NCBI GenBank assembly: GCA_020746995.1
Contig: JAGPXD010000002.1
Coordinates: 6,448,001 to 6,512,000 of the forward strand
Direction: 5' to 3'
From: Plectosphaerella cucumerina
Taxonomy: Eukaryota; Ascomycota; Sordariomycetes; Glomerellales; Plectosphaerellaceae
Length of the DNA stretch: 64,000 nucleotides
This document shows, in pieces, positions 44,740-56,359 of the stretch. A model generated the notes under the pieces. That model made no database searches and was not told the DNA's origin. It worked only from the letters and a program-made list of their open reading frames with translations. A program made the position numbers and the translations under genes. Position 1 is the stretch's first letter. Each line of letters opens with the position of its first letter.

Positions 44740-46740
44740 CTAGTTGTCCCGGTGAGCCTGGGCCTTCCGCAGCTCTTGCGCCTCTTGTGCCGGGTTGGGG
44801 ATGATGTCGCCGTCGACGGTGACAAGGTCGTCTTCATACTCGAAGCTGCTGCGCTCGAGTAGACCAGCCTCCTCGCCAGAGTTGTCTTCGTTATCGCTGC
44901 TGCTGGCGGAGGATGGGATGATATCGGCATGCCCGCGGTGGACATCTTCCTGCGCCTCGCTGCGCATCTGCGTAATTTTGATGTAATTGTATGCAATGAT
45001 GGCCATCATGGTGGTGACCAAGCCAATGGCATTAACGGGCGTTAGGCGATCCTCGAACACGAGGGCGGCGGCGGAGATGGTAACGACCTCCTTAAATATG
45101 CCGGCAATCGACAGGGTGACGACGGATGTGCGCTGAAGCAGCGCGAATTCGGAGGCTGTCATGAGGAATGCGATGCAACCGGGGAACAAAAGGAACAGGG
45201 GGGTCATAAAGGGACCCCAGGCCGCACTCAGGACCTTGAGCCCCTCCCAGAGAGCGGGGAAGCCTTCGACAGGGATGGCGATGGCCATGAGCACGACGAA
45301 CATGACGGGTGCCAGGAAGAAAATGCTCGAGAAGGGGTTCGACGTGGCCGGGTTTCGGAGGAGCAGGATCTGGGTGAGGGCCCAGCGGAAGCCCGAGAAG
45401 AAGGCGGCGGAGATGACGAGGACAAAGCCGCCGAGTTGGAACTCGATCTCTCCTGAGACCATGAGAACGACACCAGCCGTCATGGTGGCGATAATGGCAA
45501 CCAGTCTCCATGTGGGGATTTCGAGTCTGAAGAGGAAAGCGAAGAGGAGGACGAAGGCAAGGGAAGATGATTTGCACATGGCTACAGTGAGGGTCAGCGA
45601 GTGTCAGAGAAGGAGGGTTAGGCACGGGCGACGTACTGTAGAAGGTGAGGGTGATGAACTTGAGAGACATGTTGCCCAGGCCAATGTCGAGGCCCGTGGC
45701 CAGGCCGCAGGGACCGATGCGCGTCAGGTAGAAGAGCTTCGACATGAGAGGCCTTTCTGGCTCGGCCTCATGGCGGGACCGACCAAGATCCGAGTTGTGC
45801 ACGGCGTTTCGGGGTCGTAGCGAGGGGATCAGCCAGAGGACTAATGATGACAGGGCGAACTGAACCAGCATGTGGCATGCCGTGGTGAAGAGGGGAAAGG
45901 CGAAGTTGAGCCTGTCCTTGTCGAACATCCACTTGTTGTACTGGAGGTGATGATGTCAGTTTGGGTGACACCCTGGAAAGAGGGCACGAGGGCACATACC
46001 AAAGAGATGCTCAGGGAGAACAGATACCACAGCAGTATCAGGGAGGCATTGACGAGCAGCCTCCTGGCAACGTTCTGGTCGGCTTCCTTCTTCTCATCGG
46101 GGGTAATGTCGACGCCAATGGCGACGCGCTGGTCCAGACGGGTGTTCCGTCTCTTCTTCTGTGTCTTCCGGCGCTTGTCCTTCTTGGTGAGGCCTGTCTC
46201 CTCGTCGTCGTGGAGGTCCTCGTCGGAGAAGCTCTCGTCGCCCGAGGCTGGCGAGCCGGGGCCGGAGCTCTCGGCTATTGACTCTGCGATCTTTGGTTCT
46301 TCCTGTAAGCCGTTGGCGGTGCGGACCGAGGGCGCACGTGGCCGGGAGCTTCTGTCTGCGCTGGCGGAGCCGACGCTCTGCATGAGGCTGCTCCTTCGCC
46401 GGCGGTGGCCTAATCCCTTGATGGGCTCCATCTCGATGGCGGGGCCGGCCAGAGACTCGGGATGGGCAGGGTTGGAGGAGGATATTGGTCCGAGGTCGAG
46501 CGCATCCGCCGAGGTCGCGTGTGCTTGGGTCAAGTGTTCGGGTCTGGGACGGCGGCGCTGGTGGTTCTGAGGCGGGTCGTGTGAGGCGACGTGGTCGTCG
46601 GGGGTGTCGGGGGTGTCGGATTCTAAGGAATGGCGTCGAGCCGCGAGAGTGTCTTGGTCGAGGAGACGGGAGGCAGGGGATGCGGAGGGGGCTGCAGAAG
46701 AAGAGGAGGCGGCGAAAGGAGCGGATGAAGAAGGAAACAT
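44740..46740 (-). CDS. Nucleotide-sugar/triose-phosphate-translocator-family transporter, SLC35C2-like
   Basis: Three exons (46000-46740, 45637-45940, 44740-45581; introns 59 and 55 nt) give 628 residues. Residues 1-225 are a long charged, Ser/Arg-rich cytosolic leader, unusual in length for transporters but common in fungal members of this group. The TPT/EamA membrane domain starts at about 225 (LVNASLILLWYLFSLSISLY with NKWMF, the family signature). It continues through about ten helices (FVLLFAFLFRLEIPTWRLVA, GGFVLVISAAFFSGFRWALT, EVVTISAAALVFEDRLTPVN). The C-terminus is acidic with a ELLERSSFEYEDD-like sorting region (LLERSSFEYEDD). It probably exchanges nucleotide sugars or phosphorylated sugars in Golgi/ER membranes; substrate is unknown. 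Related to yeast Ymd8 and human SLC35C2 by pattern. Confidence 0.88.
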
Positions 46741-49700
46741 TGTTTGTCAATCATGAGTAGGATCCCGGGTCCGCTGCGCTGCGCAGCATGCTCGGTCGTT
46801 AGGCGGTCGGTCGGCTGGGCTGGGCCCCAAAGTGGGTGACTGACTGGCGGAGGGGAACGAGTGGAGGACGCTGCCCACTGCCCAGCGCGAAAGTGTGAGG
46901 TGTGGTGCATTGGCTCCCGGTCGCGGGCAGGGGGGTCCTTGGTCAGGCACGGGGCGAGCTTGGCTGCCCTGATGCTCCGGCTTGCCACCAACTGGCAGGG
47001 GTGCCTGCCTGGCCTGGGGCGGCAACGGGGCCGGCAGCCTCCAGCTGCTCCAGGTGTCCAGCTGGCGGTGTTGTCCTCACGGGCTGGTAACGACCCGCCG
47101 ATGGAGGGCGGTCCTGGGCGGGCAATGGCTCCCGTGACAATGTGGATCGTCTTGGCTTCGTCTCAGTGAACGGCGCGCCCGGCACAGGAATCCATCCATC
47201 AGGGTCCGGCAGCTGCAGGTTCCAGGGGGCTTCCCTTCCCCGCGGATGCCAGTTCATCGCTTGCAGGGGGGCTCACGCCGCTCCTCAAAGCCCCCCTCAG
47301 CGAAGGTTCTGCTCCTTCAACCACCCGATCCAACCTCGACGGCCCATCCCCCGCCACTTGCACATGACAACTGAACCGGTCCGCTCCACCACACGTCCGC
47401 CTCTTAGGTCACGCATTACCCAATACTTTGTGGCTCTAGATCGGTAGCTCCCGCTCACCGCAAGTCACAGGGCGTCACGGTGTGGGCGTTCGTCGCGGGT
47501 GCTTTATTTTTCTAGTGCCCCCTTCCTGGGCGAGCTAGGCGCTTGCCGTTACATCACCACCCTCCCGCGGGGATCTGAGGGGGGGGGGAAGGGACGGACG
47601 GGAAAGCAGGGCACCACCAAGAAATGCCGCCCGGCCTCGGCACCAGGATGTCGGACGACGCTCACTGCCGCATCGCAAACCTAAGGTAGGCTGGGCGCAA
47701 AAGCAGACACCTATCGCGACGCAATCTCGTTCTGGTTTCATCAAACTGAGTTCGCGACTCCGACCCGGCCTGATGGATCGGAGCAAGATACCTTTCCCAG
47801 CACCCACCGCCGCGAGGGCAACGGGACGGACCATCTCTCACGCTGCGAGTCTCAGCCGAGGAGGGCCCTGGTGATCAAAGCCATCTTGTGGCCCCATGAC
47901 CGGCACAACCAACCACCACCTGGCACCTGCGCAGCCGCCATCCGCATCGGTTCGCCGAACTCATCCTCGAGTCGCGTCTCCTGAAGAGCCCGTGCCATGT
48001 TTCAACGGGACCCGATCTGAGCTTCCTCCGCCGCATCTCGAATACCCAGAGCCCGTGCACCGTTATCGTGATGATACCATGCCACGAGTATCGGTTTCTG
48101 GCTTCCCCCATTACCGCCTTGAGAGATTTCGTCTGCTGTTTCCTCGGATGAAATGCTACAATGAGCTGGACACGTGCGTATGGTGGGGTTGATCCTGGTC
48201 GAGATCCGCCGGCAACATCCACGGTAGACCACCGCTGCGGGAAAGTCGGAGAACCCAGCCTCCCGAGGCGAAGTGTCCAGGTGTTCCCGGCGAATGCGGC
48301 GACGATGTCGAGATTTCAACGGCTCCATCTGGGACCTGCGAGTCCCGCCCGGGGAAGCATCAGCACCAATGAAGTCGAGAGCTCCGTCAGAGCTGTCATG
48401 CTGTGCCTGTTGGTGGCCAGGCAGCACATCGTGCGCGACTGCCATCCAATGCTGAGCTTGGGACTCGATCTTGACAACTCCCTCCATCAGGAAAGTGTGT
48501 GATGCTGCCCAGGGAGCAGATTGCCGCAAATAAGAGGATCATGCCGCAAGGCCACCTTATCATTCTCGATGGCACCCACGGGCACCATGACGAGCATCTG
48601 AGATCTTCTCGGTTGGCCGAACCAGACAACGCCGAGATGAGAATGGCGATGAGGATGAAGACGATGATGGTGGCTCGAGCTCCGGGAGTGGGGGTTCTCT
48701 GAAGGATGGATACGTGCCGATCGAGGGTAACCGAGAAATGGACGTCGGGTGGACGTATATAGACGTCCTTTATCTGCTTGAACAGTATGCCCTATGGCAC
48801 TATCTCGGCACCGACTGGGAGAAGTGGCACTGGGTGTATCGGGGTTGGAGCTGGAGACCGGAGCAGCAGCCCGAGCCCAGTCGTGGGGAGCCTCTATCAG
48901 TGTTGGACCTTGCCGGACGCGAAGTCTGAACCCGCCGAGTGCTCGATGATGGATAGATGTCCGTTGGCAAGCCGCCAAAACCATTAACCGCTGGCGTCCA
49001 GAAAAGGCACCTCGGGGAGCTTCTCACCCACTTGTCGTGAAAATCATCTTGGAGATCCAGCTGTCGGTCCAGGGTGTAGTAAGGTATTCAATTGTTGAGA
49101 AAGCGCGTTTCTGCCCCTGGCTGCCCACTTAGGTAAGGATTCTGGGTGCCTGCGGAAAGTCATACCGACATCATCGTGCCTGCCCGCGAGGTGGGGGAAG
49201 GACCGGACGACATGCTCCTTCCTCGCTACAGGTCTTCCATTTGGGCGACCACCCAGGCAATGCAGCACTCCAACATCACTGCTTCATCTTCCATGCATCA
49301 GCCGACGTCTGTTGAAGCCTTGAAAGTCCATCCGCTCGAGATCACCAGTTGCATCACCGCCAGCTTTTGTCCAATCCCTTTCCCCCGCCATTCTCGTCGG
49401 TCGTCAAGGGAGCTGAGTAACACCTCGCCCCAGCGAGTCTTCGCGTGTTCTTCACGAACCTTCCTATAGGTCGACCCCGACGTCTCCCCCGGATTGGTCC
49501 CCCTGAGACCGTGGCCGTTGGTTGAGCTACCTTAACTACCCCGCGGGAAGAGACACACGACGTGTGAGACATCGTGGATTTCCGCCGCCCTGCCGATTAG
49601 CCCGAGCTTATTCCTGAAGCTCAGCTGAGTTGGCGACCCCGCGACAGCTTCCCCTTTCACCTTCACTATCGCTTTTTCTACATAGCTCGAAAGCTGCAAT

Positions 49701-49773
49701 TGAACCCCCGTCGTCGACCGAGGTCGATCCATCAACACAAGCTTCCCCTGAGACGCTGCACACCACAAGCATC
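46741..49773. other. 3-kb divergent interval with no confirmed gene
   Basis: It lies between the transporter start and the GH15 start. Most is G/C-rich low-complexity promoter-like sequence. Around 47.9-49.0 kb there are coding-like segments on the minus strand that do not join into a clean model (see the separate entry). Confidence 0.4.
47900..48980 (-). pseudogene. Possible unresolved or decayed gene with one membrane helix
   Basis: On the minus strand a frame near 48640-48760 reads IKDVYIRPPDVHFSVTLDRH followed by a strong hydrophobic stretch ATIIVFILIAILISALSGSA with Ile-ATC/Leu-CTC codon bias typical of expressed fungal genes. Further along, a different frame reads MLVMVPVGAIENDKVALRHD, and at 48250-48500 another reads AQHWMAVAHDVLPGHQQAQH. 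The pieces are coding-like but do not join with plausible introns. It could be a pseudogene, a gene with splicing I did not solve, or chance. A plus-strand frame at 48714-48929 competes. Confidence 0.2.
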
Positions 49774-52296
49774 ATGGGTCACCAATGTCCTACCCGTCAT
49801 GCTCAGGGCGGCCCTAACAAGGCTGACTACCTGCCCATTGAGGACTACGGAATGATCGGAAACATGCACACTTGTGCCCTTGTGGGTATGAATGGCTCTG
49901 TCGACTTCATGTGCTGGTAGGTGTAAACCCGCCTCATCCAGAGCTCGTCCCAGCATGGCTAACATGTCCAGGCCCGACTTTGACTCGCCATCCGTCTTCT
50001 GCCGCCTCTTGGATCACAAAAAGGGGGGCTTCTTTAGCATCTGCCCTCCTCCCTCCGTCTTCTGCACCACAAAGTGAGTTCGAGGGACACCATACTCGGG
50101 GTCACACTGATCAATCCAGGCAACAATATCTACCGTCCTCCAACATCCTGCAGACCAGGTACATCCACGACGACGGTGTCATCGATGTCGTCGATTTCTT
50201 CCCCCGCCCAAAGACTGCTACCGTCGTGGCCAGAGGAATTCGCCAAGGCGCGTATCGCGAGACGTACAAGATCCAGGAAGAGCTCAAGAAATGGCTCGTC
50301 CGTCGTGTCGAGTGCATCCGTGGGACTCTCGAACTAGGTTTGCAAAACTCACCCTCTTTCAACAGACCCCGTGCTCACCTCACCCAGACGTCGAGATCTT
50401 TCCAGCCTTCAACTACGCACAGGATCCACACACCACGACGCTGCTCCAGGACACGAAAGCCCCAGGCAGCACAAGCAAGACGGCTACCTTCCACAGCGCC
50501 ACGACCAGGCTCCAACTGGACGTCACTGTCGACCGTAGCGATGAGGATCATGCTGCCCCGGACATCTGTTTCCGCAAAGAGGCGCGCGAAGGCATGCTCG
50601 GTGAGGGTATCGTTGCTCGCCTTAAGATCCACGAGGGTCAGGCCGTTTCCTTCATCCTCCGTAATGACGTAGACAAGCACGTCACTGAGAACATCACCAC
50701 CGAAATCGTCGACCTCCAGCAGCACGACACCCAGTCATTCTGGTACCATTGGATCTCCAAGAGCAAGTACCAGGGCCGCTGGCGTGAGGTCGTCCAGCGC
50801 AGCCTGATGCTGCTCAAGATGATGACCTACGAACCTACGGGCGCTATTATTGCCGCGCCAACCTTCTCTGTCCCTGAGGATATCGGCGGCGTGAGGTGCG
50901 TGGGATCTGCTGCGACGTTGATGCTGGAGGCAGTCTTCTGATATGTGTGCGCAGGAACTGGGACTACCGCTTCTCATGGGTCCGGGACTCGAGCTTCACC
51001 ATCTACATCCTTCTTCGTATGGGCTACAAGGAGGAGGCTGACGCCTACATGGGCTTCATCTCGGAGCGTTTCATCAAGTCGCGCAATCCTGATGGCTCTT
51101 TGCCAATCATGTTTACCATCAGAGGAGAAACCGACATCCCAGAGGAAGAACTCCATCATCTCGAAGGATACCGAGGCAGCAGGCCAGTCCGCATCGGCAA
51201 TGGGGCTGCCGACCATCATCAGTTCGACATTTATGGTGAACTGGTATGCCGCAATTCTCCTCGTAAACATGGCCGTCCATTCTGATGCCAATCACAGCTT
51301 GACGCCACGTACCTACACAACAAGTTCTCGGCCCCTATTAGCTGGGACCAGTGGTGTGCTGTCAGGGAGCTTCTTGGTGAGTAAGTCCATGAAAGCACAT
51401 CGAACATGGCTAACCCGTACTAGATTTCGTCCTGACCCTCGTGGACAGTGAGTTCGCCTTCTGCAACTTGACACACCCATGCTGACCCAGACAGAACCCG
51501 ACATGTCCATCTGGGAGGTCCGCAACAACAAGCAGAACTTTGTCTACTCGAAGGTCATGCTCTGGGTCGCATTTGACCGCGGCATCCGCCTCGCTGAGAA
51601 GCGCAACTTGCCCTGCCCCAACCGCGCGAAGTGGCTGGCCGCACGCGACCAGCTCATGGAGGAGGTCATGGAGAAAGGTGAGTTCCTTGCTACCTTACCT
51701 AGGCAGAGGAGAGTGAGTTGGTCCATTCCAAAAACTGACGACCTCCAGGCTACAACAAGGACATGAAGTCTTTCGTCCAGAGCTACGAGAACAACACCAT
51801 GCTTGATGCGTCCATCCTCATCGCCCCACTCGTCTTCTTCGTCGCGCCCAACGACCCGCGCTTCCTCAACACTATGGAGAGGATCCTCCTGCCGCCCGAG
51901 AAGGGCGGCCTCACCTCAGCCGGTCTCGTGTACCGATACGACACGGAGCTATCAGAAGACGGTAAGCAGACTCTTGCTTCCCCCTTCCTTGATGGTTCTG
52001 ACGAAGCCTTGGTCCCAGGTGTCGGCGGCGGCGAGGGCGCCTTTAGCATGTGCACCTTTTGGCTGGTTGAAGCTATGACGCGCGCGAGTGTGTATGAGCC
52101 ACGCTATCGCGCCCGTGCAGTTAACATCTTCGAGAATGCGCTTTCCTTCGCCAACCATCTGCACATGTTCTCCGAGGAGATCGCTCGGTCTGGCGAGCAA
52201 CTTGGCAACACGCCACAGGCGTTCAGCCATTTGGCGCTGATCAGCGCCGCTTTCAACCTGGACCGTGCAATGGGCGGGAAGGGAGTTGGGCCTTGA
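49774..52296 (+). CDS. GH15-family (glucoamylase/trehalase-like) glycoside hydrolase
   Basis: Ten exons: 49774-49916, 49972-50073, 50120-50337, 50388-50895, 50955-51243, 51298-51376, 51424-51447, 51495-51677, 51749-51961, 52019-52296; 678 residues. There is no signal peptide, so it is probably intracellular. The N-terminal region ([40 protein letters not shown]) is the beta-domain found before the GH15 catalytic barrel in bacterial and fungal trehalase/glucoamylase-like proteins. The (alpha/alpha)6 domain shows [56 protein letters not shown] and [17 protein letters not shown]. The substrate (trehalose or another alpha-glucoside) is not determinable by eye. Exon 7 is a 24-nt microexon. All junctions keep frame. 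It converges on the histone-fold gene, 204 bp away. Confidence 0.9.
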
Positions 52297-52500
52297 CGAG
52301 AGAGAGCTTCGCTGTATAGGTGACGGCCATTCGCTTCATATCTGAGGGAATCCTGTGTCTCATCTTAGATTGAAAAGTATAGTTCCTCGAAACCTGCTCT
52401 CCATGAGCAAATCCTGTCATCCTTTTTCCGTGGGTGAATGCCAAACCAACCAACGCCGCCGCTATGCATTTTACAAAAGTGACCACATGTCGACTGCTCA

Positions 52501-53406
52501 CTACGACAGCTCCATGCTGTCCCTTTCGTCGCCGAGACGGTCGCCCACTGAACTGAGGCCGGAGCTCGGCGGTCTTGAGTCGGCATTGGAAGCGGGCGAC
52601 TGCGGTCGCGACAGTACTGGCGGCGCGAGCAAGACCCTGGACCACTCCTGGACGCTCGAGACCTCGCCGCCCTCGACGGCGACCTCATTGAGGGCGTCAC
52701 TGCCCTTGCCGAGTATGGTGCCGTTGAACTTGGACTCTTCGGCCGTCTTGGAGTGTTTCGACATGAGGGCTGCGTTGGTCTGTCAGCAGGAGTCGGTCAA
52801 GACATCCGATGGATGGGACTCACCATGAAGGTAGTCGCCGGACGCGACCTCGCCCTCGTTAACGGCGGTACCGGCGGGAACGACGCCGTCGCCAAAGCCT
52901 GCGGTGACCATGTCCCTGATGGCGCGGCACTTAGCCCCCGCGAACCAGGCGACAAACTCATCCACGCCTCTCGTGTCGTCGTCCGGGTTGTAGCGGCCCC
53001 TGGCATCGCCGGCGGTATCCCTCGATCCGCTCTCTGTCGTACGGGTGCCGTTTTGGCCCTGCTGCGCCGGCTGGCCGTGGGGCTCGTCGGGCTCGATGAA
53101 GCGCTCTACTACGCCGAAGGCGCCGACACCCTCGAGGGCCATGCGGACGTCGACGATGGAGACGGGCGGGAGGCCGGGGCCGTCGTCTTCTCCGTCGTCG
53201 TAGGGGTCGGCGGGGTCCCTGCCCTCGTTGTAGTTGTCGACGGCATGAAGGGCCGTGGAGCGACAGACGGCGAAGAGGTAGCGGGCTGCGAGGTCGGTGA
53301 AGGCGTCGAGGGTGGAGGGGCGGATGGAGTGGTAGCCGGTCGCGCGCAGGGTCTGGAGGATGCAAGGGCGGAGGAGCGCGTGGTATAGGGTCGGTGTGGG
53401 CGTCAT
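52501..53406 (-). CDS. Bromodomain-associated histone-fold protein (TFIID/SAGA-type, TAF3-like)
   Basis: Two exons (52824-53406, 52501-52769; 54-nt intron) give 283 residues. Residues 3-95 form a bromodomain-associated (BTP) histone fold: LYHALLRPCILQTLRATGYH, STLDAFTDLAARYLFAVCRS and, after an acidic loop, VSIVDVRMALEGVGAF. The middle is Gly/Arg/Asp-rich with a second helical piece (VDEFVAWFAGAKCRAIRDMV). The tail is Ser-rich with a KFNGTILGKG motif. BTP folds occur in TAF3, TAF8 and Spt7, which pair with TAF10-like histone folds; which subunit this is remains open, TAF3 being my first guess. Nuclear, general transcription role inferred. The start at 53406 gives the shortest conserved N-terminus; the frame continues upstream. 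Confidence 0.8.
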
Positions 53407-53931
53407 GGTAGCTGAGCACCGGGCGGTTGCCCTTTGTGTTGTTGTTTGGTGTTGGAGGAAGTGTTGCGCCGTGGATCCGGAGCTCACTTGGGGAGGTGAT
53501 GGAACGAAGCTGGACGGAATGCGCTGGAGCTTCGGGGAAGAGCGTTTTCGTCACCGTGGGCTCTGTTTGTGACTTTGAGAGGAGGCGGGCATTGCTGCGG
53601 TCAGCTTCCTCCTGATTATTGGAGTGCAGTTGGCTGCGTTGGGGAGTCGAGGTGATTTGACGAGGCAGGTGCTTGAGGTCTTCTGGAACTGGAGGTGCGA
53701 CGCGCGCTGGAGAGGGAGCTTCAGTTCTGCGCTGCCCCAGCTTCAGGGATCACGTGCGGTACCTGGTCCGTGCACATGCCCCTGAAGTCCGTCAACAACA
53801 CCAATTTTGAGATCTTCAACTGAGGACCTTCCTACTCAAATACCCCGGCCTTGATTTTCTTCTCTTCTCGAGGATGTCGCGATTTGGCCTCAGACACTCT
53901 CAGTCCGGCAGAATCAAGGGCTGAGCCAGCC
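53407..53931. promoter_or_regulatory. Divergent promoter region
   Basis: 525 bp between the histone-fold gene and the unknown protein at 53932; no independent coding content. Confidence 0.4.
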
Positions 53932-55449
53932 ATGGCAATCCTCATCCTCGAACCCGACGTCAATGGATGTGCTCAGGCAACGATCAAGGGGAGCGCGGCC
54001 CGGCACGCGAAGTTCGACCGCCTGCTAGAACACATCAGGCATGATGTGGTCATGCCGCTACTGCAGAACCCGGCGGAAGACCCTCTGCCCTGCCGCGAAC
54101 CTTTAGAGGAGACCGCCGCCGTCAACGCGCATTTCTCCGCGCAGATCCACGCCTTGTACGAGGAACTGGCCGCCTACCACGCCAGAACAGCGGAGTCGCT
54201 AGCAGAAGAGAAGCTGCCTGCGATAGATGTCGAAAAGGGGCTGGAAGTCGCAATCTCGGTCGAGTGCCAGTCCTACACCCGGTTCCCGTACTGCGATCAT
54301 CTCACCTACCACGCGCGCCGCCTGACGCTGGAGAAACCGGAGACGCTCCCCAAGCTGCCGTTTGTGCGCAAGCTTCGCATCACGCACGGCTACGGCTATG
54401 GGGACTACCATTTCAGCCATGTTCGACCCCTCTCGCTGCGGGTACCTCTGGAATGCCTCGTCCGTCTCACCGGCGTGGCGGAGATTGAGTGCCCGTGGAT
54501 GTGGGAGAGGCTCAGCGTTCCTGCGGCCGGCCGGCCCGTACGCCACTACACGCGGGTATGGGAAGGGCCCTGGCGGGATGCGCGCCACGAGTTTGGTGCC
54601 GCGATGGAGAAGCCGGAGGAGCTTCTCGGTCTGCGGATCCCTACTACTCTGACCAAGGCCACGCTGTGGTTTTGGCGGCCGAGAGGAATCTGGGAGGAGG
54701 ACCAGGCGCCGGCGATGCCAGATCTTGTAACACCGGCGGAGAAGGACCCCTTGTCTGTGGGACTGTGCATACTGGCGGCTCAGCTGCAGGAACTCAACCT
54801 CAGAGCTTTTATCACGGAGCATCTGTTTCCCGACGCGTCGTCGTCGATGCAGTGGACACACATGCGACGGCTCACAGTCGAGTTCCACCTCATGCGGGCA
54901 GACGGCAGCTGGTACTTTGTCGGCCCACGAGGCGAGAATCCCCATCCCAAGGGCTATGTCATATCCGACGTCGACCACTATCCGCCAACAGAGACAACCG
55001 CAGAGGACGACGAGGTGGACGAGCAGTGGGACGATGACCCTCAAGGCGGCGAAGAGGTCGATTACTTCCCCGACGTGTTCCGCACCGAGCCGCTCGCGAA
55101 GACGATCGAGCCTCTGCTCTCGGCTTTTGCCACGGCGCTGAAGCACATGGACGCCGTCGAGGACGCAGAGCTCTTCGCCTACCTGGCGTGGTATCCCTCC
55201 GAGAGCAGGGCAGCCGAGTATGGAGACGAGCCGCCGTATGACTGTGAAAAGGGCGTGCACAGATGGGGTGTGCGATACCTTGCCAAGGGGGATGGGGACG
55301 AGAAGGAGGCTCAAGCAGTGATCCAGTGGCAGGTCGGTGACTGGAGACCAAGTCGGGGCGTGTTGGGCCTTTTTGAAGACTTGGGGCGGCAGGAGTGGTT
55401 GGATTTCGAGTTTCTGCATAACAGGGACCAGTATGCATATTTGTATTAA
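53932..55449 (+). CDS. Hypothetical fungal protein, 505 residues
   Basis: A clean intronless frame runs from MAILILEPDVNGCAQATIKG; an in-frame extension reaches 53851 but lacks an obviously better start. It has no signal peptide or membrane helix. The middle contains repeated His/Tyr/Trp-rich segments (YTRFPYCDHLTYHARRL, RITHGYGYGDYHFSHVRPLS) and helices near LQELNLRAFITEHLFPDA and HMRRLTVEFHLM, somewhat like the leucine-rich C-terminal regions of fungal F-box-type proteins, but no F-box is visible. An acidic loop (about 360-385) precedes a C-terminal part rich in Trp (QWQVGDWRPSRGV). I do not recognise a family. Codon use matches neighbours. Confidence 0.75.
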   Translation: MAILILEPDVNGCAQATIKGSAARHAKFDRLLEHIRHDVVMPLLQNPAEDPLPCREPLEETAAVNAHFSAQIHALYEELAAYHARTAESLAEEKLPAIDVEKGLEVAISVECQSYTRFPYCDHLTYHARRLTLEKPETLPKLPFVRKLRITHGYGYGDYHFSHVRPLSLRVPLECLVRLTGVAEIECPWMWERLSVPAAGRPVRHYTRVWEGPWRDARHEFGAAMEKPEELLGLRIPTTLTKATLWFWRPRGIWEEDQAPAMPDLVTPAEKDPLSVGLCILAAQLQELNLRAFITEHLFPDASSSMQWTHMRRLTVEFHLMRADGSWYFVGPRGENPHPKGYVISDVDHYPPTETTAEDDEVDEQWDDDPQGGEEVDYFPDVFRTEPLAKTIEPLLSAFATALKHMDAVEDAELFAYLAWYPSESRAAEYGDEPPYDCEKGVHRWGVRYLAKGDGDEKEAQAVIQWQVGDWRPSRGVLGLFEDLGRQEWLDFEFLHNRDQYAYLY

Positions 55450-56080
55450 AGTTAGGTGAGGAGGCATTTCTTCCCCTCCCTTCAAGTTTCGCCTTGATCT
55501 TCTTTTCCGCATTGGCAGCTCACCTGCCGATGCATAAGAGGGGCTCCAACACTCAGCACGATGATGTGATGTTTCCCTATCCGGCGGTCTGTGGCAGCAA
55601 GGAATTAGGACACCTGCAAGCTTCTGACAACTGGGTGACGAGATGCCGCAGACACCCGCGCCTATCCAGGGTCGTCAACGCTTTCCCCGCGGGGTCCATC
55701 ATGCAGGAACACACGCTCGTTGGAGTAACAACGACGTAGGTGGCACTCTTCCCTTCCAAGCCTCCTCAACCCAACCGTGACGATGGCGCCGGAGGCGGCC
55801 AAAACGTCGATCAGGCTGCAAAACGGGAGTGAAATTCAATTGACTCCTCAAAAGCATTTAAACTGTCCAGTCCCTCAGCAAGAATGTTGTTCTTCCTCAG
55901 TGCTTCTCCCGGGTCATCTTGTCCAACTCGAACCTTAATCCCCCTTCCACCGCCAGCAGAACAAAGCAGGTGAGTCGACACCATCCCCGACTCGGGAATG
56001 CGGTCATTGTAAACCGACGAGATGCGGGAGCTAATACGTCACCAGACATTTCAATCCCACCCCGAAAACCAATCCCCAAA
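55450..56080. promoter_or_regulatory. Upstream region of the small secreted protein gene
   Basis: About 630 bp; the last 200 bp are the likely promoter and leader, with a CATTTAAAC element at 55853-55862. No gene seen. Confidence 0.4.
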
Positions 56081-56359
56081 ATGCAGTTCCGCCTCTCCTG
56101 GATGGTCGCCGCTCTGGCCGCTACCGTCGCCGCCCTGCCCACGGCACTCGATAGCGTCCCGGCCGAGCTCGATGCGCGCGAGGCATGTCGCCTCGATTCG
56201 TTCAACGGCGTGACGCACCGGAACGAGATCCGCCCCCGGTGCAAGTGGTACGTCTGCGGCCAGAACGGTGTCTGGCGCGAGGTGCGCGACTGCGGCCTTG
56301 ATTCGACCTGTCACTCGCAGGCTACAACTTGCAAGGACCGCTTCGGGACATTGTACTAG
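56081..56359 (+). CDS. Small secreted cysteine-rich protein
   Basis: A single exon encodes 92 residues. MQFRLSWMVAALAATVAALP is a clear signal peptide. The mature part holds six cysteines (contexts EACRL, PRCKW, YVCGQ, RDCGL, STCHS, TTCKD), enough for three disulfides. It is basic in the middle (HRNEIRPRCKW) and ends FGTLY. Size, secretion signal and cysteine content fit fungal small secreted proteins, a class that includes effectors and antimicrobial proteins; no function is claimed. The frame extends upstream, but ATG 56081 with its signal peptide and AAAATG context is the natural start. It converges on the peptidase gene, 298 bp away. Confidence 0.8.
   Translation: MQFRLSWMVAALAATVAALPTALDSVPAELDAREACRLDSFNGVTHRNEIRPRCKWYVCGQNGVWREVRDCGLDSTCHSQATTCKDRFGTLY

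Noticed and set aside
46004..46730. Plus-strand frames opposite the transporter gene
   Set aside because: They are antisense shadows of the transporter exons, which carry the recognisable TPT domain.
48714..48929. Plus-strand Trp/Tyr-rich frame
   Set aside because: It lacks an ATG start at its 5' end and overlaps antisense the better codon-biased minus-strand segment; not called as a gene.
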